Assembly (NCBI GenBank): GCA_031771865.1 | Contig: JASISA010000042.1 | Location: 1,667,501-1,731,500 of the forward strand | Direction: 5' to 3' | Origin: Nothophaeocryptopus gaeumannii | Lineage: Eukaryota > Ascomycota > Dothideomycetes > Mycosphaerellales > Mycosphaerellaceae | Length of the DNA stretch: 64,000 nt | In this document: in pieces, positions 12,681-24,083 of the stretch | Numbering within the stretch: the stretch's first letter is position 1 | Layout: each line of letters begins with the position of its first letter | Position numbers and translations under genes: made by a program | The notes under the pieces: generated by a model | Seen by the model: the letters and a program-made list of their open reading frames with translations, nothing else | Database searches by the model: none | Told to the model about the DNA's origin: nothing

Positions 12681-14627
12681 ATGGAAGGTACCGACGAGAA
12701 GAATATCGCTAAAGGCACGGGCGACTACTCGCCCTCCGGCGAACGTAGCCCAGAGCTTCCCGAATATGGCCACACAATGAATCACAACACCACCTTCAGC
12801 CAGCGCCTCCTAAACAGCTTCAAGCGCGATCCTAACGCACATGCTACGCCCAAGGGCGCGGTCGGCGCCGATGGTAGAGTCTTCGACGTCGAGGGCGCCG
12901 CTGCCGCGACTGCTTCCTCGCCCCTCCAGCGACACTTGAAGGGCCGTCACCTGCAAATGATTGCCATTGGTGAGTCCTTGTGACTGCGGTAGCATTCCTA
13001 GGCCCATACTAACTATTCAAAGGCGGATCCATTGGAACGGGCTTATTCGTCGGCTCTGGTAGTGCCCTTGCGACTGGCGGTCCCGCTTCGCTCGTCATCG
13101 CCTTTGTCCTCATCGGAATCATGTTGTACTGCACTGTACACGCGCTTGGCGAAATGGCTGTCCTGTTCCCCGTCGCTGGTTCTTTCTCGGCCTACTCCAC
13201 TCGTTTCCTGGACCCGGCATGGGGTTTCGCCATGGGTTGGAACTACGCCATGCAATGGCTGGTCGTCTTACCTCTGGAAATCGTCGCCGCGACCATCACG
13301 ATCCAATACTGGAATGAGTCCATCAACCCTGATGCCTGGGTCGCCATTTTCCTGGTCCTGATCGTAGTTATCAACTTGTTCGGAGTCAAGGGATATGGTG
13401 AGGCCGAGTTCGTTTTTGCCATCATCAAGGTCATCGCCGTGATTGGATACATCCTTCTGGGCATTATCCTCAACTGTGGTGGCGGACCAGCCAACTCAGA
13501 TCGGGGCCAGGAACTGGCTCAATACTCTCAGGCGTATGTCCGCGTGAACGAAGCCGGGTATATTGGAGGCAAGTTCTGGCACAACCCAGGCGCTTTCCAC
13601 AACGGATTCAAAGGGCTCTGCTCCGTCTTCGTCACAGCCGCATTCGCCTTTGCTGGTACTGAGTTGGTCGGTCTGGCCGCCGCCGAGACTGCGAACCCCA
13701 GGAAATCGCTGCCAACTGCCGTCAAGCAGGTGTTCTGGAGAATCGCTTTGTTCTACATTGTCTCCTTGACGATCGTCGGTCTTTTGGTCCCATACGACGA
13801 CTCACGCCTCCTGAATGGTAGCTCCAGCGCCGACGCCAAGGCCTCTCCATTCGTCATCTCCATCGTCAATGCCGGAATCAGCGGTCTGCCGTCCGTCTTC
13901 AACGTGGTCATCATGATTGCTGTGCTCTCTGTCGGAAACTCCTCCATTTACGGCAGCTCACGCACTCTCGCTGCGCTGGCAGACCAGAACCAGGCACCGA
14001 AAATCCTCGGATACATCGATCGCAAGGGACGTCCCATTGTATCCATTGGAATTGCCTCCCTCCTCGGACTCCTCGCCTTCTTCGCTGGCTCCCACTATCG
14101 GACCGATGCTTTTAATTGGATGTTGGCCCTTTCTGGTCTGTCATCGATCTTCACCTGGGGCAGTGTTTGTCTCGCCCATATCCGGTTCCGGACAGCCTGG
14201 AAGAAGCAAGGCCACACTCTCACCGAGCTCGCATTCAAGTCTCAGCCAGGTATCATCGGATCTTGGGTAGGCTTCATCTTCAACTGCTTGGTCCTGATCG
14301 CACAATTCTGGACCGGTGCGTGGCCAGTTGGTTACGGTGACATGACTGGTGCGGAGCAAGCGAACACCTTCTTCCAAGTCTACCTTGCTGCTCCTATCGT
14401 CATCATCTTCTACCTTGTGTACAAGATCTGGAAGAAGACGTGAGTAACATTAAGCGCTCTTCACAAGAACAATAACTAACATCTGACATAGACCATTCAT
14501 CCGAAGCCACAACATGGATCTGCACACCGGTATCCGCGATCTTAATATCGCGGACCTGATCGAAGAGGAGAAGGCCGAGCGCGCAACGTGGCCTACGTGG
14601 AGGCGAACGTACAAATTCTTCTGCTAG
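12681..14627 (+). CDS. Amino acid permease (GAP1/DIP5-like, APC superfamily)
   Basis: Plasma-membrane proton-coupled amino acid importer of the fungal YAT family. Three exons, join(12681..12969,13023..14439,14492..14627), encode 613 residues; the 53- and 52-nt introns carry ACTAAC branch sites and fall at conserved phase. ATG 12681 is the first in-frame ATG; the open frame upstream has none. A hydrophilic N-terminus of about 85 residues precedes LKGRHLQMIAIGGSIGTGLF, the family's first-helix signature, which is rebuilt exactly across intron 1. Twelve hydrophobic segments follow, with PLEIVAA in TM3 and the conserved AFAFAGTELVGLAAAE and SVGNSSIYGSSRTLAALA stretches. The C-terminus is short and ends in a Trp/Arg-rich tail. 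Substrate cannot be read from sequence; general or dicarboxylic amino acids are both possible. Confidence 0.95.
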
Positions 14628-16610
14628 TGTGTTTTCCGATGATTTTTGTTTTGCAGCGTGGATACCTCCAGAGCATTTGCATTGACGGGTGGGGAAAAGG
14701 AATTCACACTGGCCTGAATGATGAACGACGACGACACCATGCGATTACGGCATGCATGATGCATCGATATATCGAGAGGTATAGAATAGTCGCCAGCGAG
14801 CGTTGTATCAATATCAGATGATGTTCAAGCAAGCAAAGGCTTTTGCGGGCACTCTTTTCTTATCGAGGGCCAGCTGCTATGGCGATGGCTGAGCGACTGA
14901 AGATTGACAGTTGACCTGGTGCTGCGTGTGCTACGCCTGAACAAAGACTTTTGGTCACGAAGCTGGCACCAGTATGGCACAAGCGGGCACCGCGCGCAGA
15001 TCCCAATCCCACAGCAGCTGTCAAGTTATCACTACAGCCATATCTTCGAGTTACTCACCTATACTGCTCGAAGACCTACTTCTAAGAGAAATGGAGAGCT
15101 GATGCACTTCTTTGAAAGATTTTCGCTCTGCGCATCTCCGGCGGGGATATGCTCGGCCAGCTGCATCCTGCAAGAGCTCCAGGAATTTGCAAAGAGTCGG
15201 CCGTGCGGCTATCGCTGTCTGTTGGCAGATCTGCTTTGAGTGGGTAAGACAAGATTTCGATATATCATGCTTCGAAGATCCTCGTGCAGGTATGCTGTGC
15301 GTGTGCTTCTCCGTTGTGAAATTGAAGAGAATGGTGGTACAGCGTTGGAAGGAAGAGATGCTGTGCTCAGGTCTTGTCTTCATGCGAGGCCTCTATGCTT
15401 CTGTCGATCAGATGCACTGTTGCTCTTGGACGATGGGACGTCGTTGATTACGGGAGCGGAATGAGATGTGATCACCGCGATCGTGGAGATGAGAACCGTC
15501 ATTTTGCTGTGGGTGTGAGATGGACGTGCAAAGGGGAAGGAGCAAACGGTCCGAGCTTCGACTTTGGTGGTTGTGGCGCCTGCCACCGAGCTTTCTTTCT
15601 CCTCGACATGGACATATCGACATGCTCACTACAGCCAACATGACTTGCATGCCAACGCACGCGACATCAAGCCTCATCAATGAGCTACCCCTCAGTTGAC
15701 AACCTGGAGAAGGCCTAAAGAAGGGAGTGGCCTCCGAAGAATTTCGCCGGCTGGCTGCGTTGATGGCGATGTCCCCGCAGGGCTGAAGCCAAGCAACAGC
15801 AATCTCACAGAATCCAAGGTACTCTCGAGACGTCCTTCTCCTTCTGCTTGCAGTCCACCCTGATCCATCCATATTGGTCGCTCATAATAACCCGTACCAG
15901 TGTGTTATTCTCGCTTCCCACGTGGAACTCTGCAGGCGAGCATGCCGATGTGCTCTCGAGCGTGCTGGCCTCTCCACTCCGCTGACTGTAGGCTTGCGAG
16001 CCACCACTCGAGCGCCATGAAGGAATTCGCCTCCGATGCAAGCTACTGGTAAATTGAACAGTCGTCTCAGGGTTAATAATGCTCTTGTCAAAACATCTCC
16101 ATGGCCTCGGGATCACAAAAGCACTCCTTAACATAACGAGACGCCACTTCCAATATTATCAACCTTAACGCCGGGGAAATCGGCGGCCTTGCAGAGACAA
16201 ATGTCCTTTCTGGTGCAAGACCGGGTCGAAATATGCCTATTGCGATCGAGCATCACCTTACTCGGCCCTCACGTGGCTATCTGCCCCATCCAGCACTCAT
16301 TGAGCCACCTCTCCTTTCACTTGAATGGTATCGGACGTTACTAGACAGTCTTGTGGAAGACGAAGTCTTTGGTAAGACATGGAGCATTTGCACAGAAGCG
16401 CTCGTGGCTACCACGAATCTGCAAATTGCTCTTCCACCAGTGGGTACAATCTTGGCCTACCAGAGAAGGAAGAGAGACGACCCGAAGATACGTATAAGTA
16501 GGTCTTCATGCTCCTCAACAACAATACAGCAGCTCGCAGGACTTCAGTACACCGACATCTACAGTCACCTCGCCGAACACACATCTTTAATTCAGTCTCT
16601 CGCTATCAAA
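14628..16610. other. Intergenic region, no gene recognised
   Basis: About 2 kb between the permease stop and the Thr-rich secreted protein. All frames are short and without family resemblance. The right end contains the promoter of the secreted protein, with a TATA-like element at 16493. Confidence 0.45.
16493..16500 (+). promoter_or_regulatory. TATA-like element of the Thr-rich secreted protein
   Basis: TATAAGTA lies about 118 bp before the ATG at 16611, a plausible distance for a fungal core promoter. Support is position and sequence only. Confidence 0.35.
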
Positions 16611-17816
16611 ATGCATACATTCGCTCCATTCCTCCTCGCCGCCGCTGGCACAGCTCTCGCAGCTCCGGGCTCCGTCTGCAACAAGAAGCCATATGTCAAC
16701 CTTCTGCCGCTGTCCGAGTACCCAGCCGTCGAATCTTTCTGCTCGTCTTACTTCCCAGTTGAGCCATACACCCACACCAGCACAGTCCGTCAATTGAAGC
16801 AGATAGCCATGTAATGCATTCGCTGACCTGAACAACAGAGGACTGTGACTTCCACTGTCAATGGCGTCCGCGGCACTACCACGTCGACCAGGACTGTCAC
16901 ACACACTAGCCGTGTCGGTGGTGCTGCCGGCTCGACAATCACCGTCACTACCACCGACGCCGGTGCAACGGACACTGTCACCCTTACTGGCGCAGTTGCC
17001 ACGACTACTATCGTCACTGACGCTGCCGGCAACGTCTTCAAGCGCACTCTCGCGGCTCGTGAGGCTATGCCGACTGCTGAGGCGGACCTCGTCGAGCGTG
17101 ACGATTCTGATCGCCACATGGCTCACCAGAACATCATCGCCAAGCGTGATGCTCAGTACGGCTACGGCAACTCTAAGACAACAACAACCAAGGCCAACAG
17201 AGCTTCAAGCGCACTCGCCTCGCTTACAAGCGGCCGTGCCCGTAGCATCATCTCCACTGCATGCTATTGCCTTGAGACTCCTGCTACCGAATACGTAAGT
17301 AATGCGAGCCAACACTCAGCGACTCTTAAACTAACACATCTTCCCCAGGATACCGTAACCCGCATCAAGACCACCACCCGCAGCAATGGCGCCCAAGCAA
17401 CTGTCACTAGGACTTCCACCATCACACGCACTACCACCCTCGCCAACGGTGCCACTCTCACCGTGACCAGCACCGTCGGAGGCGCGGACGTCACCACTAC
17501 CACCACCGCTGCCGGCGCCATTACCACCGTGAACGCTTGCGGCACCACCCAGGCCGGCCCAGCCGACCAGTTCCCTATCCTCACACAGTGCGGTACCAAC
17601 GCCAACAACGGCGGCACCGTCATCTCGCAGACCACCGAAGCTTCGTGGTTCGACTGCTTCACGCTTGTCGACAACAGCTTCAGCACGACTTCGTTCACTT
17701 TCCAGTACAGCACCGGACAGTGCACGCTTTACAATGATGTCGACAACGACTTCACCACCATTGCGGATGCGGATTTTGCTTATTCTTGCTTCCAGCAGAC
17801 TGGTTGCGGTCTTTAA
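16611..17816 (+). CDS. Secreted Thr/Ser-rich protein with putative Kex2 sites and a Cys-rich C-terminal module
   Basis: Predicted extracellular or wall-associated protein of unknown role. Three exons, join(16611..16784,16839..17294,17349..17816), give 365 residues; both introns are 54 nt. Intron 1 has an unusual GTCCGT donor but restores the repeating STRTVT pattern; intron 2 is standard (GTAAGT, CTAAC, CCCCAG). A signal peptide (MHTFAPFLLAAAGTALA) is followed by a short Cys-containing segment, then Thr-Val repeats (TSTRTVT, TITVTTT) that would be heavily O-glycosylated. Dibasic or KR-type sites (NVFKR, IIAKRDAQYGYGN) in the middle suggest Kex2-type processing. After a second Thr-rich block a C-terminal module (WFDCF, GQCTLYN, CFQQTGC) resembles fungal PAN/Apple-like lectin modules. 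No GPI signal is seen. Function is inferred from architecture only. Confidence 0.85.
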
Positions 17817-18965
17817 GTGATGAAAAAGTAGAAGGGGATAATTGGGGAGGGGTCTTATGGTAATGACTGGGCTGGACTGCGAGCATACGGGGATTAGATT
17901 TGATGTTGCATTGATCATTGATCATTATTGTTTCGTATCAATATTTTTATATTAAAGAAGGAGAACTATGTCGGCGCAGTAATATGAAGACCTCCGCACA
18001 GCCCATCGATCTGATCTCCCTTGCTTTCAACTTCTTACTGTCAGCTGAAAGCGACAAGGTCAATCACTCGCTAATGCGGACGACTCTTCAGTGAATGTCG
18101 AAGAACATGGATCCTGGTCCACAGGCGTATTGCCAGTTTCCCCTCAGTTGAGTCTGTCCACCGTATTCATTGGATCGCACTCACCCAGGTAAGACGTGGC
18201 ATGGCATATCGCTTAGAGCTACATACTGTATTGTATCTACCAGGATGTAATCGGCAATTGAAAATATCCTTCCAAGCTTTGCTGTCAATAGGGTGTGCTG
18301 ACTGATTGGAGTACGCGTAAGACTGGCCGATAAGAATTGTCCAGACTCTAGTCTATGGATCGATGCATGTGCTCAAAAGAGGGATGGATGGATAATATGT
18401 ATGGTCAATGGGGTGCAGGTATGTATGTGGGGGAGGAATTGCAGCTTGAGGAGAGAGGGTAACACGAAGGAACGCTTAGAAGCTTTTGTTAGCTTGACTT
18501 AATTTCTTCGAAGTTCATGTTAGCATGTGATGGTGCCATTTTTATGGACTTATTAGCGAAGGTGTATTATTCCAAGAAGAATTAGAAGAATAAGAAGAAA
18601 GTGATGGGGTAGCGTCCTAGCTGATGTTTGAAGCCAGCTTCATGGTAAGTAGCACGCAGCCGCACAAGAATCGCTCGAGCAGAAGAGTTCCATGCGCAAA
18701 GAGCTCAATTTGTACGCGTTGATTCGATGTTCACAGATGGACTGTTGCAATTCCTCCTATGCCATCGACGTGCGAACATAACTACGATCGTTGTGCTCCG
18801 CACGGACGGATATGGGGATGCATTTGCAGGACTGATCAGACGCTTTGATGAATCGCGTTATGCAGTATAGCCATTTTACTTCCAGTACATGCTCATTACG
18901 CTCAAATATACACCTGCTCTTTCCCATCCTACATCTCTCCATCGCCTTCTCTTGCTTATACCACC
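17817..18965. other. Convergent intergenic region
   Basis: The region lies between the 3' ends of two secreted-protein genes and should contain both terminators. An AT-rich patch at about 17930-17960 is a plausible 3'-end region for the left gene. No coding frame was recognised. Confidence 0.45.
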
Positions 18966-19652
18966 TTACAACACAGCCAGAATACCCGCAGCACCCAACC
19001 CCAATCCAAGTACCTGCTGCACATAGTTCGTCGGCGCCGCAGCAGCACTTGCAGTAGCAGCAGACGCAGCAGAAGAAGCGCTTGCGGTGGCTTCACTAGC
19101 ACTGCTAGAAGCAGCGGATGCAGCGCTGGAGATCGCGCTGGAAACGCTCGCTGCGACGCTCGTCGTAGTCATCGCGGTAGATTCACTCATTGTCATTGTC
19201 GCGGCAGATCCAGTCATTATCATTGTCGCGGAAGAAGCGGTTGCTATGGAAGAGGTAGTCGCCATGGAAGAGGCGGTCGCTGTGGAAGAGGCGGTCTTGG
19301 AGGCGGCGGCGCCGGTGCAGCCTGCTGCTGTCGGGAGACCCTTGACGCCGTAGCCGCCGCAAAGGGAGTCGGCGAAGGAGATGACCTCTGTGTGAAAGAA
19401 GATACATTAGCTTGGTCGTGGTGGTTTTGGGAGTGTGGGCTGTATTGTACCATTGATGTCGGATTGTGAGCATTGCTTGCTCACACAGCATGAGAGTCTT
19501 GTGAGAAGGGCGGTGTTTGTGCAAATGCATTTCACGTCGACTTGGCTACATCCTCCGTAGTCCATGATACAGGTCTGCGAACAGTCTGGGAGGCCTGGAA
19601 TCTGGGCCACGACCGCGCCGGCGAAGAGTGCGAAGATCGCGAGCTGATGCAT
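18966..19652 (-). CDS. CFEM-domain protein, probably GPI-anchored
   Basis: Secreted Cys-rich protein; fungal CFEM proteins act in haem/iron capture, wall structure or host interaction. Two exons, complement(join(18966..19387,19451..19652)), give 207 residues; the 63-nt intron (GTACAA donor, GCTAATG branch, CACACAG acceptor) splits the domain. Signal peptide MHQLAIFALFAGAVVAQ, then the CFEM core: PDCSQTC, GGC, KCIC, SCCVSKQC and, after the splice, SLC 15 residues later. All eight family cysteines can be placed, with one extra Cys next to the sixth. An Asp (VD) precedes the CIC pair as in haem-binding members. The rest is a Ser/Ala/Thr linker and a hydrophobic C-terminus (GLGLGAAGILAVL) that fits a GPI-anchor signal. 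It is convergent with the Thr-rich secreted protein 1.1 kb away. Confidence 0.93.
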
Positions 19653-20113
19653 GGTGGCTGCCGTGGCACTGAGTCTCGCGTTGCTAGTAGTGACCGTTGA
19701 GTAAAGTCGTCCCGGGCTGTCAATACGCGTCCGAGTGAAGTATGTGGTGGTACGAGAAGCGAGCGATTTAGGACGGGATAGGGGAATACTTATGCCTTGA
19801 CTTTACTTGATCTGCCGACGCCCAGTCCCAGGCGAGGGCTGCTTGATCGGGGTGGTGCATAGCATTGAACTCTGTACCAGGTACACGATGTTCGTTCAGC
19901 TCGCGACTGGCGACTGGCGTTGTTCGAGAACCCGAAAGTAAACTTTCTCCCCGCGAAGAGCTTTTATTGGGCGAGATCCACTAGCTTCAAGGAGCTATGC
20001 CGTTCGGTGCTCCCTGCATACTTGACTCGTGGAACTCTATTCGCTGACTTCACGTGCAATTTCCATCGCAGCGTGGTCTTTGCGGACAAACATCATCAAT
20101 ATCTCCAAGCTGG
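19653..20113. promoter_or_regulatory. Divergent promoter region, CFEM / RNase III-like gene
   Basis: This 461-bp gap separates two divergent genes. The exact left limit of the plus-strand gene is uncertain, so some of it could be an upstream exon. No individual motif is claimed. Confidence 0.4.
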
Positions 20114-21333
20114 ATGAGCTGTGCATCTCGTCGATGGCCCCAGGCACGAAGATGCCTCAGGTCGAAGACGTTCTCACAGCCAAGCCGATATGTTCCAGCT
20201 GCCAATCACACATTTTCGACCGGCGCCCATGTGAACAATTATGTTGGCAAGGAGCTTTCCAGCACATCCGAACCCGGGATTGGCACTGGCTCTGCCGATT
20301 CACCTTTGATCAAGGCTGCGGCTTTTGGTCCGAGAAAGCTCTCCTTCGAATACAGCTTCGCAAGAAGTCTTGTCGAGCTGCAGAGGAAGATTCAGTACGC
20401 TCACCAAATGATACGTGCTTGATCCGCCCATTGTGCTGAGATTGAGATCCTGTAGGTACACGTTCAAAGATTACGGCCATGCAAAAGCAGCACTATGGTC
20501 CAGTACCTTGATCGTTGATGGCCATCGATATCATGGCATGCAGCAACATCTAGCCATTATCGGTGACAGTATGCTAAAGGCAGTATATTTTGTTCAGCAG
20601 TTTCCTTCGACAGATCTAGGTGAGCATTTGCGCGCTTCTTATTTAAATCACTCACTATTTCATACTTACTGTCTTTCTAGCCAGAGACAACGTCGCGTTC
20701 GGTGGGACGATAGGCACAAATCGACACCTGGCCAGAATCGCGGAGTCCCTGGGTGTAACACCTGCTCGCAAGACTAGTGAATGGGCAGATGCCACGATCG
20801 TAGAGGCCATTATTGGAGCAGTATGGCTGGATTCGGGTTTCGACTTTGCCGACGTCGCCCGTGTCGTTGATGCCATGGGTATCATAAAAGAAGCGGTGCT
20901 GACTGCCCGACCTCCTGCGAAGGCCGCCTCGAGCAGAGAGCCTTTAGGGTATACGTTACGAGCAATATCGAAGCAACCTTCAGGGAAAGCGAAAAGAATC
21001 GCAGCAGTAGTTGCGGCACGGAAGAAGAGAGATGAAGCAGAGCCGATGGGTGATGGCCCACCTGCGTCCGAGGCAGAGAGGCCGTCACGCACACCGCCGC
21101 CACAAGGGACCCCACGGAGAATGCGACTGCTCGAGAAGACGATTGAAGCCCGCGCGAAGATGGGTAAAGTAGAGCCAGCTAGCGATGAGAGCGAAACAGG
21201 TCGAACGGAAGAAGACCATCCACCGATGTTGGAAGCTGAGAGAGATGCTCGAGCAGCTGAAGCGGCGGCCTACCAAGCAAGATTGAATGAGATCTTGAAG
21301 CAGAATCTTGCGTCCCGCTTGAAACGAAAGTAG
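20114..21333 (+). CDS. RNase III-like domain protein, possibly mitochondrial
   Basis: Three exons, join(20114..20394,20456..20619,20681..21333), give about 365 residues; both introns are 61 nt. The first junction rebuilds KIQYTFKDYGHAKAALW, the typical start of an RNase III fold. Signature helices follow: HLAIIGDSML and ATIVEAIIGAVWLDSG. In bacterial RNase III four acidic residues bind metal. Here the Asp of GD and the Glu of VEA are kept, but the Glu of LEFLGD is Ala and the Asp three residues before VEA is Thr, so catalysis is doubtful. The C-terminal 150 residues are charged and probably helical, with no double-stranded-RNA-binding domain seen. The N-terminus is Arg/Ser-rich with no acidic residue in about 40, which suggests mitochondrial import, as in mL44/mL57-type ribosomal proteins. 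The start codon is the least certain part. Confidence 0.7.
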
Positions 21334-22604
21334 AGCGAAATACGAGCATTCAAACAACGCTTCTCCCTTCGCCGTCTCAACGTTTAGGTCGCGAGGTCTG
21401 TGACGACGGAGGCAGAGAGTATGTTTCAGCCTGGAAGCCTACGACTCATGAGAATCTAACGAAAGGCCAAGGAAGAGGACGGACGTTACTGCCGCTTCTC
21501 TCTTCCCTAACTGAGCGCTCTTGACACACGGTCTGCGATGATAGAGCTGAGAGTGTGCTTTGGCTTCTAAAAGCGCCTCCTTGTTATTCTCATTAGCTTA
21601 AGTATACTCCACGCTACTCAACTCGGACTCGCTACAACGAGAATCTCTAGTCCGCGAGGAGAGCCTACTGTCGTAGATAGTGCCGCTCGATACCACTCAC
21701 ACAAATGCACTTGCAGCTGATTAAGCTGTAATCTTCACATGCTCCAGATGCCGTGAATATCCTACAGCTCGCTTGAAGATATGAATGAAAAGTGGACATT
21801 CAGGAGAACTGTTTACACCGTCTTTCAGGTTCTACAAAAGACCTAAGGCAGACGTAGTCCTCAATTATGTCAAGTCACAAGCGTCATAAGTACTTAGCAG
21901 AATAGGGTTGGGAAATACAAAGAGAAGACGTGTGAAAGGCTTCATACCTCCATGAATTTTCATATCTCCTCTCCATTCTCGACGTCTCGTTTCCTTATAC
22001 AAACAATGAACGATTCAATAGACTTTGTCCTATATAGACCAAGCTCTGGACTAGCCCGCCGCCCTAGACTGGAGAAGTATTCCGTTATAAAGAGAAAAGC
22101 GGAAGTGACACCCGCTCGCACTTTTGTCTCTCGGTCAAAGTAGTGGCATTGACAGAGCCTCTTTCCCAGGCTGAAGCACGCTTTCTGCTCCTTTTGTCGC
22201 GATTGGGGTCTCAAATTCTTTGAGATGGTAAAGAGGGAAGCTGGATTGATACCCATCCACCTTCTTCGCCTTTAGGCGGATCTGTGAGATATTTGGAGTC
22301 TCTCTCCACAGTTTAAGCACACTCTCTTACCATTGTCACAAGCCGTACTGCTCAGGCGTTCATACGGCCAAGAGAGATGCGGTAGCGATGACTGTCCACT
22401 TCCTTGGTCTTTAGTCAAACTCGAACGATTGATGAAAATTGTCTCTATGGCTGGAGCATGCTCTATGCTCCCATCGTCACCCTCAGTGTGTCCAGTACAC
22501 TCAGATGGCGAAGAGAAAAGCAGCAGAGATATCTACTCACATCTTCCCAGGATTTCCTCTATTCTATCATACCAATACTCCCCTCTCCCCTCCTCCAATT
22601 CAAT
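21334..22604. other. Convergent intergenic region
   Basis: About 1.3 kb between two 3' ends. Only short frames without resemblance to known proteins are present. Nothing else was recognised. Confidence 0.45.
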
Positions 22605-24083
22605 CTAATCATACCAAATCGCGTTCATCCCAAACCCCGACTCTTTCACATCCAAATGCGCCACCCTCCCAAGCAATTCCTGATCCCATCTATAAACCTC
22701 CACCCACCCTTGTTCATCATCACAAAGCGCAACCCACTCATCGCTCCAAGGAAACGGACTCACAGCATTCGAATGCCCTCCCGATGTAGGTGTGGGATTC
22801 ATACATATCTGTCTCTCAATCATGCCCTCCTTGCCCAAGCGAAACACACTCAAGTAACCGGTGAGCTTTGGCGAGTTTGAGCGCGCGGTTGCGAAGAGGT
22901 ATTTGCCCGAGGGGGAAGTGAATACGACGTCGGAGCGATACATTTTTGGGTGGTGGGTGGAGAAGTTGGGCGGGATGAGAGGGTAGGTTTGCTGGGTATA
23001 GATCGGGAGGCGGGTGGATGGGTCGAGGAGGTAGGTGCAGAGACGGTTGCCGGCTTCCATTAGGACATAGAGGTAGGCGTTGTTGGGGGAGATTTCGACC
23101 CAGCGCGGGTGGTCGCCGGGATCAGGGGCGTGAACGCTGCCGACGAGGGTGAGAGTGCCGTCGGGATTCTGAAGGATGGGTTGGTCAGATATGAATAGGT
23201 TGGGATGGAAGTGGATGGGCTCAGGCTCACCTTCTTATGAGTCCAGATCTTATTGGCCCACATATCCGCCGAATAGAGGTATTCTTCAGCTGAGTCGAAG
23301 ACCATTCCGTGAATTGCGGATTTCTCATCCAGTGGAGCATTTTGGATGTTTTTGTCTAATGCGCCAGTTTCGGTTACGGAGTGGACGTTTAGGAAGCCTG
23401 CGTGATCGTAAAATGGATTGCCATAAACGCAAAAGGGTGCCGTCTTTGCTGCTAAGACGAAGATGGCTCGTGTCTTGGTATCTGTATCATTCGCTCGCGC
23501 TGCATGAATGGTGAGTCGAATTATCGTCTCCAGCATTTGTTGAGCCACCTACGATGTCCACCCATAGGCAGCGATACATGATGGGTAATCTCTGTTGGGC
23601 TTTGAACAGTGTATGATCCCCATTTCTTCATCCCAGCTCCATAGATGTTCTTGCGAGCATGCTATTGCCAACACATTAGCATCAGAATCATGGTCCAGAT
23701 CGGACTCTTTGTGGGTCGTACGTCGAATGTCATCCATGAAATTGGCTGATCTTCTGGGATTTCTGTTCGCTTGACCAGCTCCAGCGTCAACTTCTCATCG
23801 TCGAACGCGACTGTGAATATGGCTCCTGGTGGCGTCCTGCGGACCGAGATGTGTGAGCAAATCGTTGAAGTCCCACCATTGGGTCCATGCCGCCAAATGT
23901 TCGGGCGATGCTCCTGCCCAACAAGGCGGCGAGGAATTGTAAAACTTTGCCCAGATGTGCTGTCCAAGGCGGATCTTGCTCATGTTCTGGAGCGGTCGAG
24001 GTCCACCATTTCGATGCGACTGGTCAGGTGAATGATGGAGGAGAGTGCACATACCAAGTTCCAACCATTAAATGATGCTTCAT
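22605..24083 (-). CDS. cmle: 3-carboxy-cis,cis-muconate lactonizing enzyme, frame broken as read
   Basis: Seven-bladed beta-propeller cycloisomerase of the protocatechuate branch of the beta-ketoadipate pathway. Five exons: complement(join(22605..23168,23231..23499,23554..23662 or 23553..23662,23722..23836,24055..24083)). Introns are 62, 53, 59 and 218 nt. The protein starts MKHHLMVGTW joined to TPPGAIFTVAFDDEKL, and later has GGHPRAND, MVFDSAEEYLYSAD, DHPRWVEI, LMEAGNRLC, TPTSGGHSNAVSP and the C-terminus GFGMNAIWYD, matching the Neurospora enzyme throughout (about 361 against 366 residues). In exon 3 the frame reads HARKNIYG, then the conserved continuation GMKKWGSYTVQSPTEI lies in the next frame because of one extra G near 23640. 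Read literally, translation would stop after about 88 residues. A recent mutation or an assembly error are both possible. Confidence 0.85.
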
